Below are positions 10,336 through 20,094 of a stretch of 50,182 nucleotides of DNA, one piece after another. The first letter of the stretch is position 1. The number at the start of each line of letters is the position of its first letter. Location of the stretch: the NCBI GenBank assembly GCA_020634575.1, contig JACKBM010000052.1, positions 1 through 50,182 of the forward strand, written 5' to 3'. Both the position numbers and the translations under genes were made by a program. Under the pieces are notes generated by a model, which did no database searches, was not told where the DNA came from, and saw only the letters and a program-made list of their open reading frames with translations. This stretch comes from Ardenticatenales bacterium (GTDB taxonomy: Bacteria > Chloroflexota > Anaerolineae > Promineifilales > Promineifilaceae).

Positions 10336-11007
10336 TCACGGCCTCGTGTAGCCACCAGTGCCAAAGATGAGACCCATTTCGGCGGCCAACGGCGGCAGGA
10401 GCGGTGCCAGGAAGGCGCCGGGGCAAACCGTCTCGCCAGGTTGGAAATCACGGTGGCCGGCCAGATGGGTGAGCTGGTAGCTGTCGCGCAGGTAAATGGT
10501 CAGCGTACGCAGGCTGTCCATCTGGGCCTCAGCCGGCTGGCGTTCTTCAAAATTGCCCAACAAGACGACGCCGATAAGTCCGGTGTTGAAGCCGCCGGTG
10601 TGGGCGCCGCGAACATCGAGGGGGCGGCCTTCAAATATCTGGCCGGTCGCATCAATCAGAAAATGATAGCCAATATCAGCGTACCCTTTGTTTTCCATGT
10701 GCAGTGCCTGAATTTCCAGCGGGCCATCGGCAACGGGCAGGGCAGAATGGTGGATGACCAGGGTATGTAGAACTGCTGCCAGGGGTTGATCGTAAACCCG
10801 CCAGCCGCCCGGGTTGCTGATGGGGTCGTAGAAGCCCGTTTCCTCACGAGCAGCGTGATCGGGTTCGCGCGCGGCCCATTCCGTCCGACTGATGATGGGT
10901 GGTATGGGTGGCGTTGGTTCAGGTGTTGGTTCAGTGCAGCTGGCCAGGCTGATGGGACCGAGCAACAGGAGCAGGGTGACGGGGAGCCATTTAGGCATCA
11001 GCAACAT
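10336..11007 (-). CDS. N-acetylmuramoyl-L-alanine amidase, PGRP-type lipoprotein
   Basis: A 223-residue exported protein. A hydrophobic segment ends in the lipobox-like LASC, then a Thr/Pro linker leads to an amidase_2/peptidoglycan-recognition domain. Zinc ligands are visible as VIHHSA, GAHTGG and ETVCPG, the last with the Cys typical of catalytic PGRPs. The family cleaves the bond between muramic acid and L-Ala in peptidoglycan. ATG 11007 has GAGG ten bases upstream; ATG 10998 is an alternative. The start overlaps the TPR gene stop, suggesting coupling. The domain is complete, and the lipid anchor would place it at the outer membrane face. Confidence 0.9.
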   Translation of the reverse strand: MLLMPKWLPVTLLLLLGPISLASCTEPTPEPTPPIPPIISRTEWAAREPDHAAREETGFYDPISNPGGWRVYDQPLAAVLHTLVIHHSALPVADGPLEIQALHMENKGYADIGYHFLIDATGQIFEGRPLDVRGAHTGGFNTGLIGVVLLGNFEERQPAEAQMDSLRTLTIYLRDSYQLTHLAGHRDFQPGETVCPGAFLAPLLPPLAAEMGLIFGTGGYTRP

Positions 11008-11380
11008 CCGGCCGGTGCCTCAGGCCCAGTTCGCTGGCTAGTTGGAAGTAGGTGGCCGCCTCGACCGGCCGGTTCACATCCTCATAGGCCTTGCCCAGGT
11101 TGACGTACAACGAGGGCAAAAACGGGGCAACCGCCGCCTCTGGCGCTTGCCGGGCATGATGTAGAGCCCGTTCGTGCCAGCGCAGCGCGACAGCTGGTAT
11201 CTCAGCCAGGTGACCTACATAGTGCGCCGCAATACATTTCTCAAAGTCAGTTGTGGCGACTTCCCAGGCCGACAGAAACAGCCGCCTGGCCTGGCCCAGA
11301 TCCCGTCTAAATTCTGCTTCGTTGCCAAGCAGGCAAAGTTTGATGGCCGGCAACGCGAGTGTCTCAGCCGAGAAAGTCAT
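10991..11380 (-). CDS. Small TPR protein
   Basis: A 129-residue soluble protein built of tetratricopeptide-like helices. ARRLFLSAWEVATTDFEKCIAAHYVGHL, ALRWHERALHHAR, and LYVNLGKAYEDVNRPVEAATYFQLA show the spaced small and aromatic residues of TPR motifs. No catalytic domain is present, so it likely mediates protein contacts. It lies 12 bases after the recombinase stop and overlaps the amidase start, so the three form one operon. Confidence 0.78.
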   Translation of the reverse strand: MTFSAETLALPAIKLCLLGNEAEFRRDLGQARRLFLSAWEVATTDFEKCIAAHYVGHLAEIPAVALRWHERALHHARQAPEAAVAPFLPSLYVNLGKAYEDVNRPVEAATYFQLASELGLRHRPDVADA

Positions 11381-11392
11381 CGTTACTCCGTT

Positions 11393-12439
11393 TTACGGGT
11401 TGGCCTGGGCTGGCGGGATATCCACGTTATCCAGCCACTCGGTGACGATGTGGACGCCCAACACCGGCGCGTAGATGTTTCGGGTTGTGGAGATATCGGC
11501 GTGACCGAGAAATTCCTGGACCACTTCAATGGGCATCCCTTCACGCAACAGCTGCGTGGCCCGAAAATGGCGGAAATCGTGGGCCGACAAAGAGTCCTCC
11601 AGCCCCAACGCTTTGACCGCTTTTTTGACGATGTTGTGGGCAGAGGTGGCCGAGAGGCGGGCATTCTGGGCATTGCGGCTGTGGGCAATGAACAGGGCCC
11701 GGTTGCTGTCCTGCCGTTCGCGCAGATAGCCTTGCAAAGCCCGCTGCGCATAGTCGCGCAAATGGATCGTCCGGGCGCGGCCGCCTTTGCCGACGATGGT
11801 GGCGTGGGTGGCCCGCCCCTGGTCGACGGTGGTGCGATTGAGCGCCACAACCTCAGAGATTCGAGCCGCCGTTGAATAAAGCACCGTGACCAGCGCCCGG
11901 TCGCGCAGAAGCGACAGGCGCCGGTTGTAGCGATCGTTCTGTGGGGGCAACGCCAATTCATTGTAGTAGGTGACGATAGACGGGATGCCCTGGCGGGCGT
12001 GGTCCAGGTCGATGACTGTTTCGGCCTGGTTGCGGTCCACTTTGTGGCGGCCGAGCTGGCGTTGCAGCTTGCCCAGTTGAACGCCCGCCGGCAGCTGATC
12101 CTGTCCATCGAGAAAGTTGAGATAGCCGACCACCGCCGCCATATAGGTTGTGGTGGTTGAGCGCGACCGGTTGCGGAGTAACCAGGTGCGGAAATTTAGC
12201 ACGGTGGCGGTGTCCAGCTCTTGCGCTGAGAGGGGCCAGCTCATGGCTTCATCAAATCCGGCCCGTTTGTAATGTTGCAACCAATCGGCAAAGAGGCGCA
12301 GGCCGCTCCGGTACGTGGTTTCCGTTTTGTGGCTACCCGATCCCGCCTCGGTTAGAAAGGTGAGTTCGCCCAGCCAGGCAGGTGATACCGGGATGTCGCG
12401 ACCGGAAATGGGGAGTGTGTGGCTCCGTCGACTTGACAT
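11393..12439 (-). CDS. Tyrosine recombinase (XerC/D-like integrase)
   Basis: A 348-residue site-specific recombinase. The N-terminal half is a SAM-like core-binding domain (YRSGLRLFADWLQHYKR). The catalytic half shows R193 in AARISEVVAL, K218 in GKGGRART, H287 and R290 in HDFRHFR, H313 in LGHADIS, and the nucleophile Y323 in NIYAPV, so all active-site residues are present. I use ATG 12439; an in-frame TTG at 12496 would overlap the direct repeat. There is no Shine-Dalgarno, but TACACT lies six bases before the ATG, as in leaderless genes. It sits at the edge of a gene block bracketed by 38-bp direct repeats. It could be a housekeeping Xer protein or the integrase of a small island. Confidence 0.93.
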   Translation of the reverse strand: MSSRRSHTLPISGRDIPVSPAWLGELTFLTEAGSGSHKTETTYRSGLRLFADWLQHYKRAGFDEAMSWPLSAQELDTATVLNFRTWLLRNRSRSTTTTYMAAVVGYLNFLDGQDQLPAGVQLGKLQRQLGRHKVDRNQAETVIDLDHARQGIPSIVTYYNELALPPQNDRYNRRLSLLRDRALVTVLYSTAARISEVVALNRTTVDQGRATHATIVGKGGRARTIHLRDYAQRALQGYLRERQDSNRALFIAHSRNAQNARLSATSAHNIVKKAVKALGLEDSLSAHDFRHFRATQLLREGMPIEVVQEFLGHADISTTRNIYAPVLGVHIVTEWLDNVDIPPAQANP

Positions 12440-12483
12440 AGTGTTAGTGTAGCAAGGAGGGGGGGCAAAGGGCAAATCCGAAA

Positions 12484-12521
12484 TTCGTGTCGGCAAAATG
12501 GCTCGAACAGCGTTGAGTGTG
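12484..12521 (+). repeat. 38-bp imperfect direct repeat, copy 2
   Basis: Partner of the copy at 7670-7707: identical 15-bp left arm and 14-bp right arm, with a core differing at five of nine positions. It lies just upstream of the tyrosine recombinase and in no gene if ATG 12439 is the start. Confidence 0.75.
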
Positions 12522-12629
12522 TAGGCGGGTCGGGCGAAAAGTTGTTTTTCAAGCCATGGAAGTCACATGGAGTAACTGGTCCCGACGCGTACAGGCTGGA
12601 CTTATTGGTGAGTTAAGTGGGAGGAAATC

Positions 12630-13457
12630 ATGATAAAACGCATCGTCTTAATGGCTTTGTTCCTGATTGGTTTTGCCAGCGCCCCGGCCCGGGCACAGGC
12701 GGGGCCGGACACGTTGCGTGGTGGCATTGTGGTGAATGAGTTTTTGCCGGACCCAAATGGCGTCGATAATTACGATACCGATGGCAATGGTACCGCGGCT
12801 GCCGCTGATGAGTTTATCGAGTTATACAATGCGGGCCCGAGCGCAGTGGCAATGGGTGGCCTGGAGCTGTGGGATCCGGGTGCAGATCGCTGGTTCACGT
12901 TTCCCGAAGGCACGCTGCTGCCGCCGGCTTCGTTTGCCGTGGTGGTTGTGGGGGTGCAGGCGGGTGGGGCGCTGCCTTTGTTACCGGCCGGTTCCCTCGC
13001 CTTTGACGCCGGCCGCAGCAGTGGCGTCCTCAACAATGGCGGCGACAACCTGGTGCTGTACGACCCGATTGCAGATACCTTTCTGCAACTCACCTACAAT
13101 GGCGCTGCGCTTGATGATCCTGTTGCTGGTGGTAACTTCGCGGGTTTTTCACCGTCGGCGCAAAGGACTGGAGCTGTGGTCGAGGCCGGCGCCGCTGCGG
13201 ATGGCACCTCACTCACGCGCGAGCCGGATGGGGAAGGGGCGTTTCAGCTTCACACGCTGGTGAATGGCGCCCTGGCCAGCCCGGGCGTGTCAGCCTCGTC
13301 GCCAACGCCTATCACTTTGGGGGAGATTCGGGTTTTGTCGTCGGCGCGGCCACCCACTCTTGTTGTGGCCGCGATGGTGCTGCTCGGCGCTATGAGCCTT
13401 GTACGCACAATTCGTTCAGCACGCTCCGGATTTCCTGGGCCAGACGGTAGATGCTAA
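12630..13457 (+). CDS. Secreted lamin-tail-domain protein with C-terminal membrane anchor
   Basis: A 275-residue protein with an N-terminal signal peptide (MIKRIVLMALFLIGFASAPA) and a lamin-tail domain from about residue 30. IVVNEFLPDPNGVDNYDTDG, DEFIELYNAG and GLELWDPGADRWFTFPEG are the usual strands of that fold, and YDTDGNG offers a calcium-like acidic loop. The C-terminus has a hydrophobic span (PPTLVVAAMVLLGAMSL) followed by RTIRSAR, a tripartite tail resembling sorting or anchoring signals. GGGAGGA precedes ATG 12630 at good spacing. Lamin-tail domains in bacteria occur on surface and nuclease proteins; no enzyme domain is seen here. Its 3' end overlaps the convergent hybrid kinase gene by 68 bases. 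Confidence 0.82.
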   Translation: MIKRIVLMALFLIGFASAPARAQAGPDTLRGGIVVNEFLPDPNGVDNYDTDGNGTAAAADEFIELYNAGPSAVAMGGLELWDPGADRWFTFPEGTLLPPASFAVVVVGVQAGGALPLLPAGSLAFDAGRSSGVLNNGGDNLVLYDPIADTFLQLTYNGAALDDPVAGGNFAGFSPSAQRTGAVVEAGAAADGTSLTREPDGEGAFQLHTLVNGALASPGVSASSPTPITLGEIRVLSSARPPTLVVAAMVLLGAMSLVRTIRSARSGFPGPDGRC

Positions 13458-15354
13458 AAGGTTTGTGCAGAAAATTGACATCATTTTCCAGGACACCATG
13501 CTGGCCAATGACGTCGTCCGTATAGCCGGAAATGTAGAGGACTTTGAGGGTGGGATAGGTCTGGGCAAGCTGTTCGTAGAGTTGGCGGCCATTGATGCCG
13601 GGCATGATGAGGTCAGTGAGCAGAAGCTGAACCGGCCGGTCCACCAGCGCCATTAGTTCCAGCGCTTCCTGGCCATCGGCTGCCTCGATCACATCGTAGC
13701 CATAAGTGGCCAATGCCTCGCAGATCAGACGGCGGACCATCAATTCGTCTTCGACAACCAGGATGGTCTCAGTGCCGGTCACGGTCGCCAATTCCAGGGT
13801 CTTGCGGGTGCTGCTGGTTGGCGTACCGACAGGATAGGGCAGGTAGATGTTAAATGAGGTACCTTTGCCGGGTTCGCTGCCTACCCAGATGCTGCCTTTA
13901 TGTTGTTTGACGATGCCAAAAACAGTGGCCAGACCCAACCCCGTGCCTTTTCCTTTTTCCTTGGTTGTGAAAAAGGGCTCGAAAATGTGATCGATGGTGT
14001 CGGCATCCATACCCACGCCTGAGTCGCTGACTGTCAACCGAATGTGAGGGCCTTCACTGGCATCGGGGTGAGCCTGGACATAATCTGCATCCAGGTAGAC
14101 ATGGCCAGTCTCAATGATCATATCACCGCCGGCCGGCATTGCATCTCGGGCATTGACACCCAGATTGAGCAGTACCTGCTCAATCTGGGTCCTGTCAGCA
14201 TTGAGCAAGCAGGGTTCGTTGGGCAAGTTAAAATGCAGGCGAATGTTCTCGCCAATCAGACGTTGCAGGATGTCCTTGAATTCCGTAATGACCTGGCAAA
14301 GGTCTACGACCTCCATTTCCAGGACTTGCTGCCGGCTGAACGCCAGGATTTGCCGGGTCAGCCCAGTTGCCTTGTCAGCAGCCGTCCGGATTTTGGTCAG
14401 ATGTTTGCGTGATGGCGACTCTTCGGGCAACTGGTACTGCACCAGGTCGGTGAAGCCGATGATGGGAATCAAAAGGTTGTTGAAATCATGGGCGATACCC
14501 CCGGCTAGCCGACCAATGCTTTCCAGTTTTTGCGCTTGCCGCAACTGCTCTTCAAGCTGAGCCTTGGCCTGCTCTGCGTGCTTTCGTTCGCTAACATCGC
14601 GCAGAATGATGACGCTGCCGATTACCTCGGAATTGGCATCGCGCAGCCCGGAGGCGCTGAGCTCCACGTCGACGGCGGTGCCGTCTTGCTTTTGGAACAG
14701 GTATTCGTGGTTGTTGACGTTGTTGCCCGCCAGCAAATCGTCGCGCAGCCGCCCCTTGTCAATTTCCGCGGCAGCATAAATTCGTTCCAGGAAATCCTGG
14801 CCTACCAGCTCTTGCTCGCTCTGACAATCGAATAGCCGGATGGCTGTCGGCGAGGCAAACGTTATTTGCCCTTCCCGATTGGTGACCACCAGAGCATCCG
14901 GCATCGTTTCCACCAGCGTTCGATACCGTTCTTCACTGGCGCGCAACTCGTTTTCAGCCGCCATTCGTTTGCGCCGCAGCTCTCTTTCTTCCAGCGCATG
15001 GAGGACTGCCTGGCCAAGCCGTTTGATATGTTCCTTGATCACATAGTCGGCCGCACCCGCCTTCATACACTCAACGGCGGTGTCTTCGTTAATGGCGCCC
15101 GTAAAGATGATGACCGGAATGTGATGAGGTTGCTCAAGCGCCAGCTTAAGCGCTGTCAAGCCATCGAATCTGGGCATTCGATAGTCAGAGACGATCAGAT
15201 CTGGCTGGAATTCTGCCAGTGCAGCCAGATAATCTGCTTTGGTTTCCACAACCCGGAACTCGCAAGGGGAGAGGACACTGCGAATCTCTCGACGGGCCAA
15301 GTCGGCGTCAATCTGGGAATCTTCTGCCAGCAAAATCTTGGTTGTTGGATTCAT
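13390..15354 (-). CDS. Hybrid sensor kinase: REC-PAS-HisKA-HATPase-REC
   Basis: A 654-residue soluble signalling protein. An N-terminal receiver (about 5-120) has phospho-acceptor D57 in LIVSDYRMP. A PAS domain (about 135-260) and a histidine kinase core follow, with H289 in GGIAHDFNNLL, an N-box at LNLGVNARDAM and glycine boxes DSGVGMD and GKGTGLGLATV. A second receiver (about 530-650) carries D581 in LLTDLIMPG. There are no membrane segments, so the input must be cytoplasmic, probably the upstream response regulator or kinase. It lies 48 bases after the response-regulator gene, in the same direction; the gap can fold into a short stem (GTGTTCGC with GCGAAACAC) just before the start. Output domains such as a DNA-binding partner are absent from the window. 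Confidence 0.93.
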   Translation of the reverse strand: MNPTTKILLAEDSQIDADLARREIRSVLSPCEFRVVETKADYLAALAEFQPDLIVSDYRMPRFDGLTALKLALEQPHHIPVIIFTGAINEDTAVECMKAGAADYVIKEHIKRLGQAVLHALEERELRRKRMAAENELRASEERYRTLVETMPDALVVTNREGQITFASPTAIRLFDCQSEQELVGQDFLERIYAAAEIDKGRLRDDLLAGNNVNNHEYLFQKQDGTAVDVELSASGLRDANSEVIGSVIILRDVSERKHAEQAKAQLEEQLRQAQKLESIGRLAGGIAHDFNNLLIPIIGFTDLVQYQLPEESPSRKHLTKIRTAADKATGLTRQILAFSRQQVLEMEVVDLCQVITEFKDILQRLIGENIRLHFNLPNEPCLLNADRTQIEQVLLNLGVNARDAMPAGGDMIIETGHVYLDADYVQAHPDASEGPHIRLTVSDSGVGMDADTIDHIFEPFFTTKEKGKGTGLGLATVFGIVKQHKGSIWVGSEPGKGTSFNIYLPYPVGTPTSSTRKTLELATVTGTETILVVEDELMVRRLICEALATYGYDVIEAADGQEALELMALVDRPVQLLLTDLIMPGINGRQLYEQLAQTYPTLKVLYISGYTDDVIGQHGVLENDVNFLHKPFSIYRLAQEIRSVLNELCVQGS

Positions 15355-15402
15355 TGTGTTTCGCCTGCAACTACTTGTGCGAACACCGGTCGCCTTACTT
15401 AA

Positions 15403-15846
15403 TCAGTTTGGTAATTCATTGACCAGAAGCCAATAGAGCCCAATGTGGCTCATCGCTTCCAGGAAATTCTCGAAACCCACGGGTTTCACGACATAGCTGT
15501 TGGCGCCTAAACGATAGGCTGTTTTCATATCCGGATCTTCCCGGCTTGAAGTTACCATGACGACCGGGATATGTTGGGTCTGTGCATTTGATTTGATCGC
15601 CTGCAAGACTTCGAGGCCGTTCATTTTGGGCAACTTGATGTCGAGCAAAATGACCTTCGGTTGATTAATGGTTGACCGATCAGCGTACTTGCCGCGACCA
15701 AACACAAAATCAAGGGCTTCCACACCGTCTTCTACGGCAATGAGATTATTCGCCAGGTTACGCTTTCTTAGGGCGCGAATGGTCAATTCCGCGTCGCGCG
15801 GGTTGTCTTCAACAAGCAAAATGTTGACAACGTTGGGTGGGGTCAT
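15403..15846 (-). CDS. Rcp1-like single-domain response regulator
   Basis: A 147-residue receiver-only protein. [14 protein letters not shown] holds the acidic pocket, D69 in [13 protein letters not shown] is the phospho-acceptor, VMVTSS carries the Thr/Ser switch and VVKPVGF the conserved Lys. The RDAELT helix and the 20-residue insertion ([16 protein letters not shown]) before the aspartate strand are typical of Rcp1, the partner of cyanobacterial phytochrome kinases. Its ATG overlaps the kinase stop by four bases, so the pair is translationally coupled and the PAS kinase is its likely phosphodonor. It could relay phosphate to the following hybrid kinase. Confidence 0.93.
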   Translation of the reverse strand: MTPPNVVNILLVEDNPRDAELTIRALRKRNLANNLIAVEDGVEALDFVFGRGKYADRSTINQPKVILLDIKLPKMNGLEVLQAIKSNAQTQHIPVVMVTSSREDPDMKTAYRLGANSYVVKPVGFENFLEAMSHIGLYWLLVNELPN

Positions 15847-18800
15847 GCTTGTTTCTCCTTCCTCGGTAATGAAAAATAAAAGGTGGCGCCCTCATCAACG
15901 GCACCTTCGGCCCAGACGCGACCGCCATGTCGATTGATGATTCGCTGTACGATTGCCAGGCCGACGCCGGTACCTTCAAATTCTCGTTCGCTGTGCAGAC
16001 GCTGAAACACGCCAAACAGTTTGTCGGCATAGTCCATGTCAAAGCCAGCGCCGTTATCACGTATTGTATAGACGGTTTCCAGCCCTTTGGTTTCGCTGGA
16101 CACCTCGATAACTGCGGTATCCACATTGGCCGAAAATTTGATGGCGTTAGAAAGCAGGTTTTGCCAGACCTGGCGCAGGAGCGCCTTGTCGCCTCGGGCT
16201 GGCCCGAGCCGGCCCTGAACATATTTGATGCGCGTGACATCTTCAGAGGCGCACAACTCTGTCATAACAGTTTGGGCCAAATCGGCCATATCCACGGCTG
16301 ATGTCTGTAGTGTAGTTCGGCTTAGCCGCGAGAATGAAAGCAACTCGTCGATGAGGTAGCCCATGCGTTGCGTTTCGCCGCGGATGATATCGCAGATCCG
16401 CTGGCCCTCTTCATCCAGTAGCGGCCGGTAATCTTCAAGCAGAAAACGGGTGTAGCCATCAATGGCTCGTAAGGGGGCCCGCAAGTCATGGGAGACCGAA
16501 TAGCTAAAAGCTTCCAACTCTTTGTTGGCCATTTCGAGCTGAGTCGTCCTTTCGATGACCCGCTCTTCTAGCTCCACGTTCAGCCGGCGAACTTCATTTT
16601 CCGCTTCCTCGCGGGCGTTTAGCTCGCTCTGGGCCTGCTGATACAGTTTGGCCTGTTGCCAGGCAGCCGCCATCTGGTTGCCGAAGGCTGTGATGGTCGG
16701 AACATCTTCTTCTGTCAGGTCCGCTGACTGCACGGAGAAGAGGCCAACTACCCCGCCAGTGACCATCATGGGCGCGTTGATTGATTTGGGTACATTGAGG
16801 ATTTTGACCACGCGCGGCGCCAGACCTCGCAGTGGTCCGGGCAAAAATTGGCGAGTTGTTTCGACGATATCATCCAGGAGGATCGTCTTTTGCTGTGTGA
16901 TGGGGATTCTGAAGGCATCGACGCGCGCAACGGGAATTTTCAGACTGCTCAGGTTCAGGGAAGTGAGCTTAAGAGCCCTGGACACTGCCGCTTGATTATG
17001 GCTCAAATGCTGGACCTGCAAATGCTCACCATCTTCGGTCAGAGTGAAGATGCCGCAATTGAGCCCAATGTTGGACAGCTCGTCTGCCACCGCCGTGAAG
17101 ACTGCGGCTGGCTCGAGAGCGCGTTGCATGGCCAGGGCGGCTTTATTGAGCGTGCGCAGGAACCCCTCATCTCGTTTGCGCCGGGTGAGGTCCAGGATAG
17201 CGTACATCTGGTATTGTGGCTGGCCGGCCTGGTCAAAGACAATGCTGCTGGAGAGCTGGGCATCAAAGCGGGAACCATCCGGCCGGATCCCCACCACGTC
17301 GCCGATCCAGCTGCCCGCTGCAAGCATACTCTCTTGCGCCGGTCCGGCAGCAGACCCATAACACCAGTGAGCGTTGATCGACTGACCCACAACATCCCGA
17401 TCCTGCTCATAGCCCCAGATGCGCCGGAAGGAAGGGTTGACGTAGAGAATGTCACCCTGGTGGTCGGCAATCACAATGCCGTTGATTGCCGATTCAATGG
17501 CCGCTTCTTTAATGCGGAGCTCGTCGGCCACGCGCCGGCTTTCGGTGACATCAACTATTGCGCCAATTGTCCTTACCGGATGACGCGCATCACCCTGGCC
17601 CTCAAAAAGGGTTTCGGAACGGGTTGAGATCCAGCGGACCTCGCCGGCACGATTGACGATGCGGTGGTCGGTGTCAAAGAGGCCATTACCGGCCGGATCG
17701 TGTGCCTTGCCGGCAAGCTCATGAATAAGCTCCCGATCCTCAGCATGCGTCTGTGCTATCAGCGTCTCTATGCCGATGTCTTCGTCTTCTCCCCAGCCGT
17801 AAAAGCGCCGCATCTCCGGCGACCAGAATAAATGACCGGTAGCATGGTCATGATCAAATATGCCGATGTTGCCAACTCGCACCGCTTGCTTCAACCGTTC
17901 CTCACTGAGCAATAACGACGCTTCAGCGCGGCGCTGGTCGGTGATTTCTTCGACAAAAATCATGACCAGATCAGGCGGCGCGTAGACGTAGGTTGTGCGC
18001 AAGATGTGTTCTTCGCCACTGCTGGGATAGGTGTAATTGATTTCAAGGCGCAAAGTTGATTGCTCTTGAAAACAGGTGTGCACATTCGCAATCAGGTCTT
18101 GCCGGCCAAATATGGTTTCAGCCAGGGTCTTGCCTCTAAACTGCTCAATCGCGCCAGAGGTTACTTTGATTGCCGCCTCATTAAAATCAATCAGAAAAAA
18201 GTCGTCGCCCTGATACTGATATGTATAGGTCGGGACGGGCAGTTTCTGATATTGTGAGTTGAGTTGCTGCTGGCTTGACTCAAGCAGCGCCATAGCCTCC
18301 TTGCGTGAGGTGATATCGAGCATGGTGCCAAAGTAACGGGGCATTTCGGTCTCGCTGCCAGGCACATATTCATAAACTGAATGAAGATGGCGAATGGATT
18401 TATCAGGCAGGAGCAGGCGGTATTCGACATCGAAACCGCGTTTCTCTGCCGCCGCCTCCTGCATGGCGGCAACGGCAAAACGGTCTTCGGGATGAAGGCG
18501 GGACAAGAGCTCTTCTACTTCTGGGTTTTCATCCACCGTATAACCCCAGATCTCCTTGAGGCCATCGGACAATACAACCTCTTTGAGATCAATGCTGAAA
18601 GCACAGTGGCCGATTTTGGCCAGCGTCTCCGCCCTTTTCAGACGGCCTTCACTTTCCCGCAGGGCTTGCTGCGTGGCAATAAATTCGGAAATGTCATGGC
18701 TGACGCCAACAACACCGATGATTTCACCATGACGATCGCGAAGTAACCGGGCGGCCGCCAGCACGGCCAACATATGGCCGGCTTTATTCCGGAGCCTGGC

Positions 18801-19874
18801 TTCACCTTGCCAATAACCCTTGGTGAACAGTTGTTCAAGCACTTCTTCTGCTGTTGCCTGAACGTACTCCGGTTGCATGATGGCAGCAATGGGTTGACCA
18901 ATGACTTCCTCCTGGCGCCAACCGTATAATTCCTCCGCTGCCCGGTTCCAACTGGTGATTTTTAGCTGCAAATCAGTGGCGTAGACAGCATTAAACACGC
19001 TTTGTAGCAGATCTTGCTGCAATAGGGACTCTGCTTCCCGCTTACGCAAAAGCGTGATGTCTTGCATGGTGCCTATGGCCCGTAACGGTTGGCCCTTCCT
19101 GTCATAGATCACTTTGGCCAATTCATGTACGTACTTGATGCGGCCATCCGACATGCGGAGCCGGTGAATCATTTCATAGGGTTCTCGCCTCTCAACGCAA
19201 TCCCAGAATTTTTGTCTGATGACATCGATTTCTTCTTCTGGAATAAGGGCGCGAAACGCTTCTTGCGTACCGGCGAAAGCGCGCTTGTCCACTTCCATAA
19301 TGCGAAAGATTTCATCGCTCCACAGCATTTCGTTGCTGGTCAGGCTCATTTCCCAACTACCAATTTGGGCGATGTGTTGCGCTTCTTTTATGGCGTCGGC
19401 CAGATAAAGTCGGTTGTCTACGGTGTGCTGTTGACGCGGGTTGTTCTTCAAGGATAGGATGTGGCCAAGGCGCTCACCTTCCGTGGACAGGACCGTGTGG
19501 CACTCGCAATCCACCGAAATGAGCGCGCCATCACTGCGAAAAACGCGCACTTCCTGACGGATCACATCATTTTGACCCAGTTTTTGCCAGAGCTCCTGGC
19601 CAACCGCTGGATCGTGGGCGAATAGGTCCGCTGCGGGCAGACCAACCAGTTGGTCAGCACTTTGACCTAATAACAGAGTCATCGCCTCGTTGACCCAATG
19701 GATTTGCTCGCCACCCCAGAAACGGTCTGCTGGCAGTGGCCCGTTTGCGGCATCCGTTGCTTCATCTGGTAGCATTACGCAATAGGCGTCGCCGGCAGTG
19801 GCAAAATAACTATCCAGCAGAGTCCGCCAGGGTTGGGGCAGCCGCGTCAATGAAGGGAGATGATGATAGTCCAA
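15843..19874 (-). CDS. Soluble histidine kinase with seven PAS domains and a GAF domain
   Basis: A 1343-residue kinase. Seven PAS/PAC units are readable, ending near residues 140, 278, 400, 525, 650, 780 and 900; five end in a D(I/V)T/S-type PAC tail followed by charged coil. A GAF domain spans about 915-1080, then a coiled coil. The phytochrome-type HisKA has H1129 in [11 protein letters not shown], and the ATPase shows [16 protein letters not shown] and GTGVGLAIV. No transmembrane helix is present. It starts at TTG 19872-19874 with GGAG eight bases upstream, and is divergent from the aldo/keto reductase. No Cys in the GAF marks it as a bilin sensor, so the ligands (light, redox, small molecules) are unknown. 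It heads the three-gene cluster. Confidence 0.93.
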   Translation of the reverse strand: MDYHHLPSLTRLPQPWRTLLDSYFATAGDAYCVMLPDEATDAANGPLPADRFWGGEQIHWVNEAMTLLLGQSADQLVGLPAADLFAHDPAVGQELWQKLGQNDVIRQEVRVFRSDGALISVDCECHTVLSTEGERLGHILSLKNNPRQQHTVDNRLYLADAIKEAQHIAQIGSWEMSLTSNEMLWSDEIFRIMEVDKRAFAGTQEAFRALIPEEEIDVIRQKFWDCVERREPYEMIHRLRMSDGRIKYVHELAKVIYDRKGQPLRAIGTMQDITLLRKREAESLLQQDLLQSVFNAVYATDLQLKITSWNRAAEELYGWRQEEVIGQPIAAIMQPEYVQATAEEVLEQLFTKGYWQGEARLRNKAGHMLAVLAAARLLRDRHGEIIGVVGVSHDISEFIATQQALRESEGRLKRAETLAKIGHCAFSIDLKEVVLSDGLKEIWGYTVDENPEVEELLSRLHPEDRFAVAAMQEAAAEKRGFDVEYRLLLPDKSIRHLHSVYEYVPGSETEMPRYFGTMLDITSRKEAMALLESSQQQLNSQYQKLPVPTYTYQYQGDDFFLIDFNEAAIKVTSGAIEQFRGKTLAETIFGRQDLIANVHTCFQEQSTLRLEINYTYPSSGEEHILRTTYVYAPPDLVMIFVEEITDQRRAEASLLLSEERLKQAVRVGNIGIFDHDHATGHLFWSPEMRRFYGWGEDEDIGIETLIAQTHAEDRELIHELAGKAHDPAGNGLFDTDHRIVNRAGEVRWISTRSETLFEGQGDARHPVRTIGAIVDVTESRRVADELRIKEAAIESAINGIVIADHQGDILYVNPSFRRIWGYEQDRDVVGQSINAHWCYGSAAGPAQESMLAAGSWIGDVVGIRPDGSRFDAQLSSSIVFDQAGQPQYQMYAILDLTRRKRDEGFLRTLNKAALAMQRALEPAAVFTAVADELSNIGLNCGIFTLTEDGEHLQVQHLSHNQAAVSRALKLTSLNLSSLKIPVARVDAFRIPITQQKTILLDDIVETTRQFLPGPLRGLAPRVVKILNVPKSINAPMMVTGGVVGLFSVQSADLTEEDVPTITAFGNQMAAAWQQAKLYQQAQSELNAREEAENEVRRLNVELEERVIERTTQLEMANKELEAFSYSVSHDLRAPLRAIDGYTRFLLEDYRPLLDEEGQRICDIIRGETQRMGYLIDELLSFSRLSRTTLQTSAVDMADLAQTVMTELCASEDVTRIKYVQGRLGPARGDKALLRQVWQNLLSNAIKFSANVDTAVIEVSSETKGLETVYTIRDNGAGFDMDYADKLFGVFQRLHSEREFEGTGVGLAIVQRIINRHGGRVWAEGAVDEGATFYFSLPRKEKQA

Positions 19875-20030
19875 CGCAATGTCTCCAGACAGGCAGATTC
19901 AATTGCAAATTCACAGTTGGGTGGGTGCGAACGAGGTCGTGAAATGTTTCGACACTATTTTAGCAGATTATGCAGCGCCCGCCCGGTTACCACTACCTGT
20001 CACGTTTTGGCGTCTTGACCGCCAAATTGG

Positions 20031-20059
20031 GAGACATTATCACCGAGGAACCTTACAAT
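20031..20059 (+). promoter_or_regulatory. Possible sigma-A-type promoter of the aldo/keto reductase
   Basis: GAGACA (4/6 match to the -35) and TACAAT (5/6 match to the -10) are 17 bases apart. The leader to ATG 20095 would be about 29 bases and contains AAGGAG. A better -35 (TTGACC) 16 bases further upstream is badly spaced. Confidence 0.35.
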
Positions 20060-20094
20060 AGATATGTTTGGTTCAGTTAACAAAGGAGTTGTAG

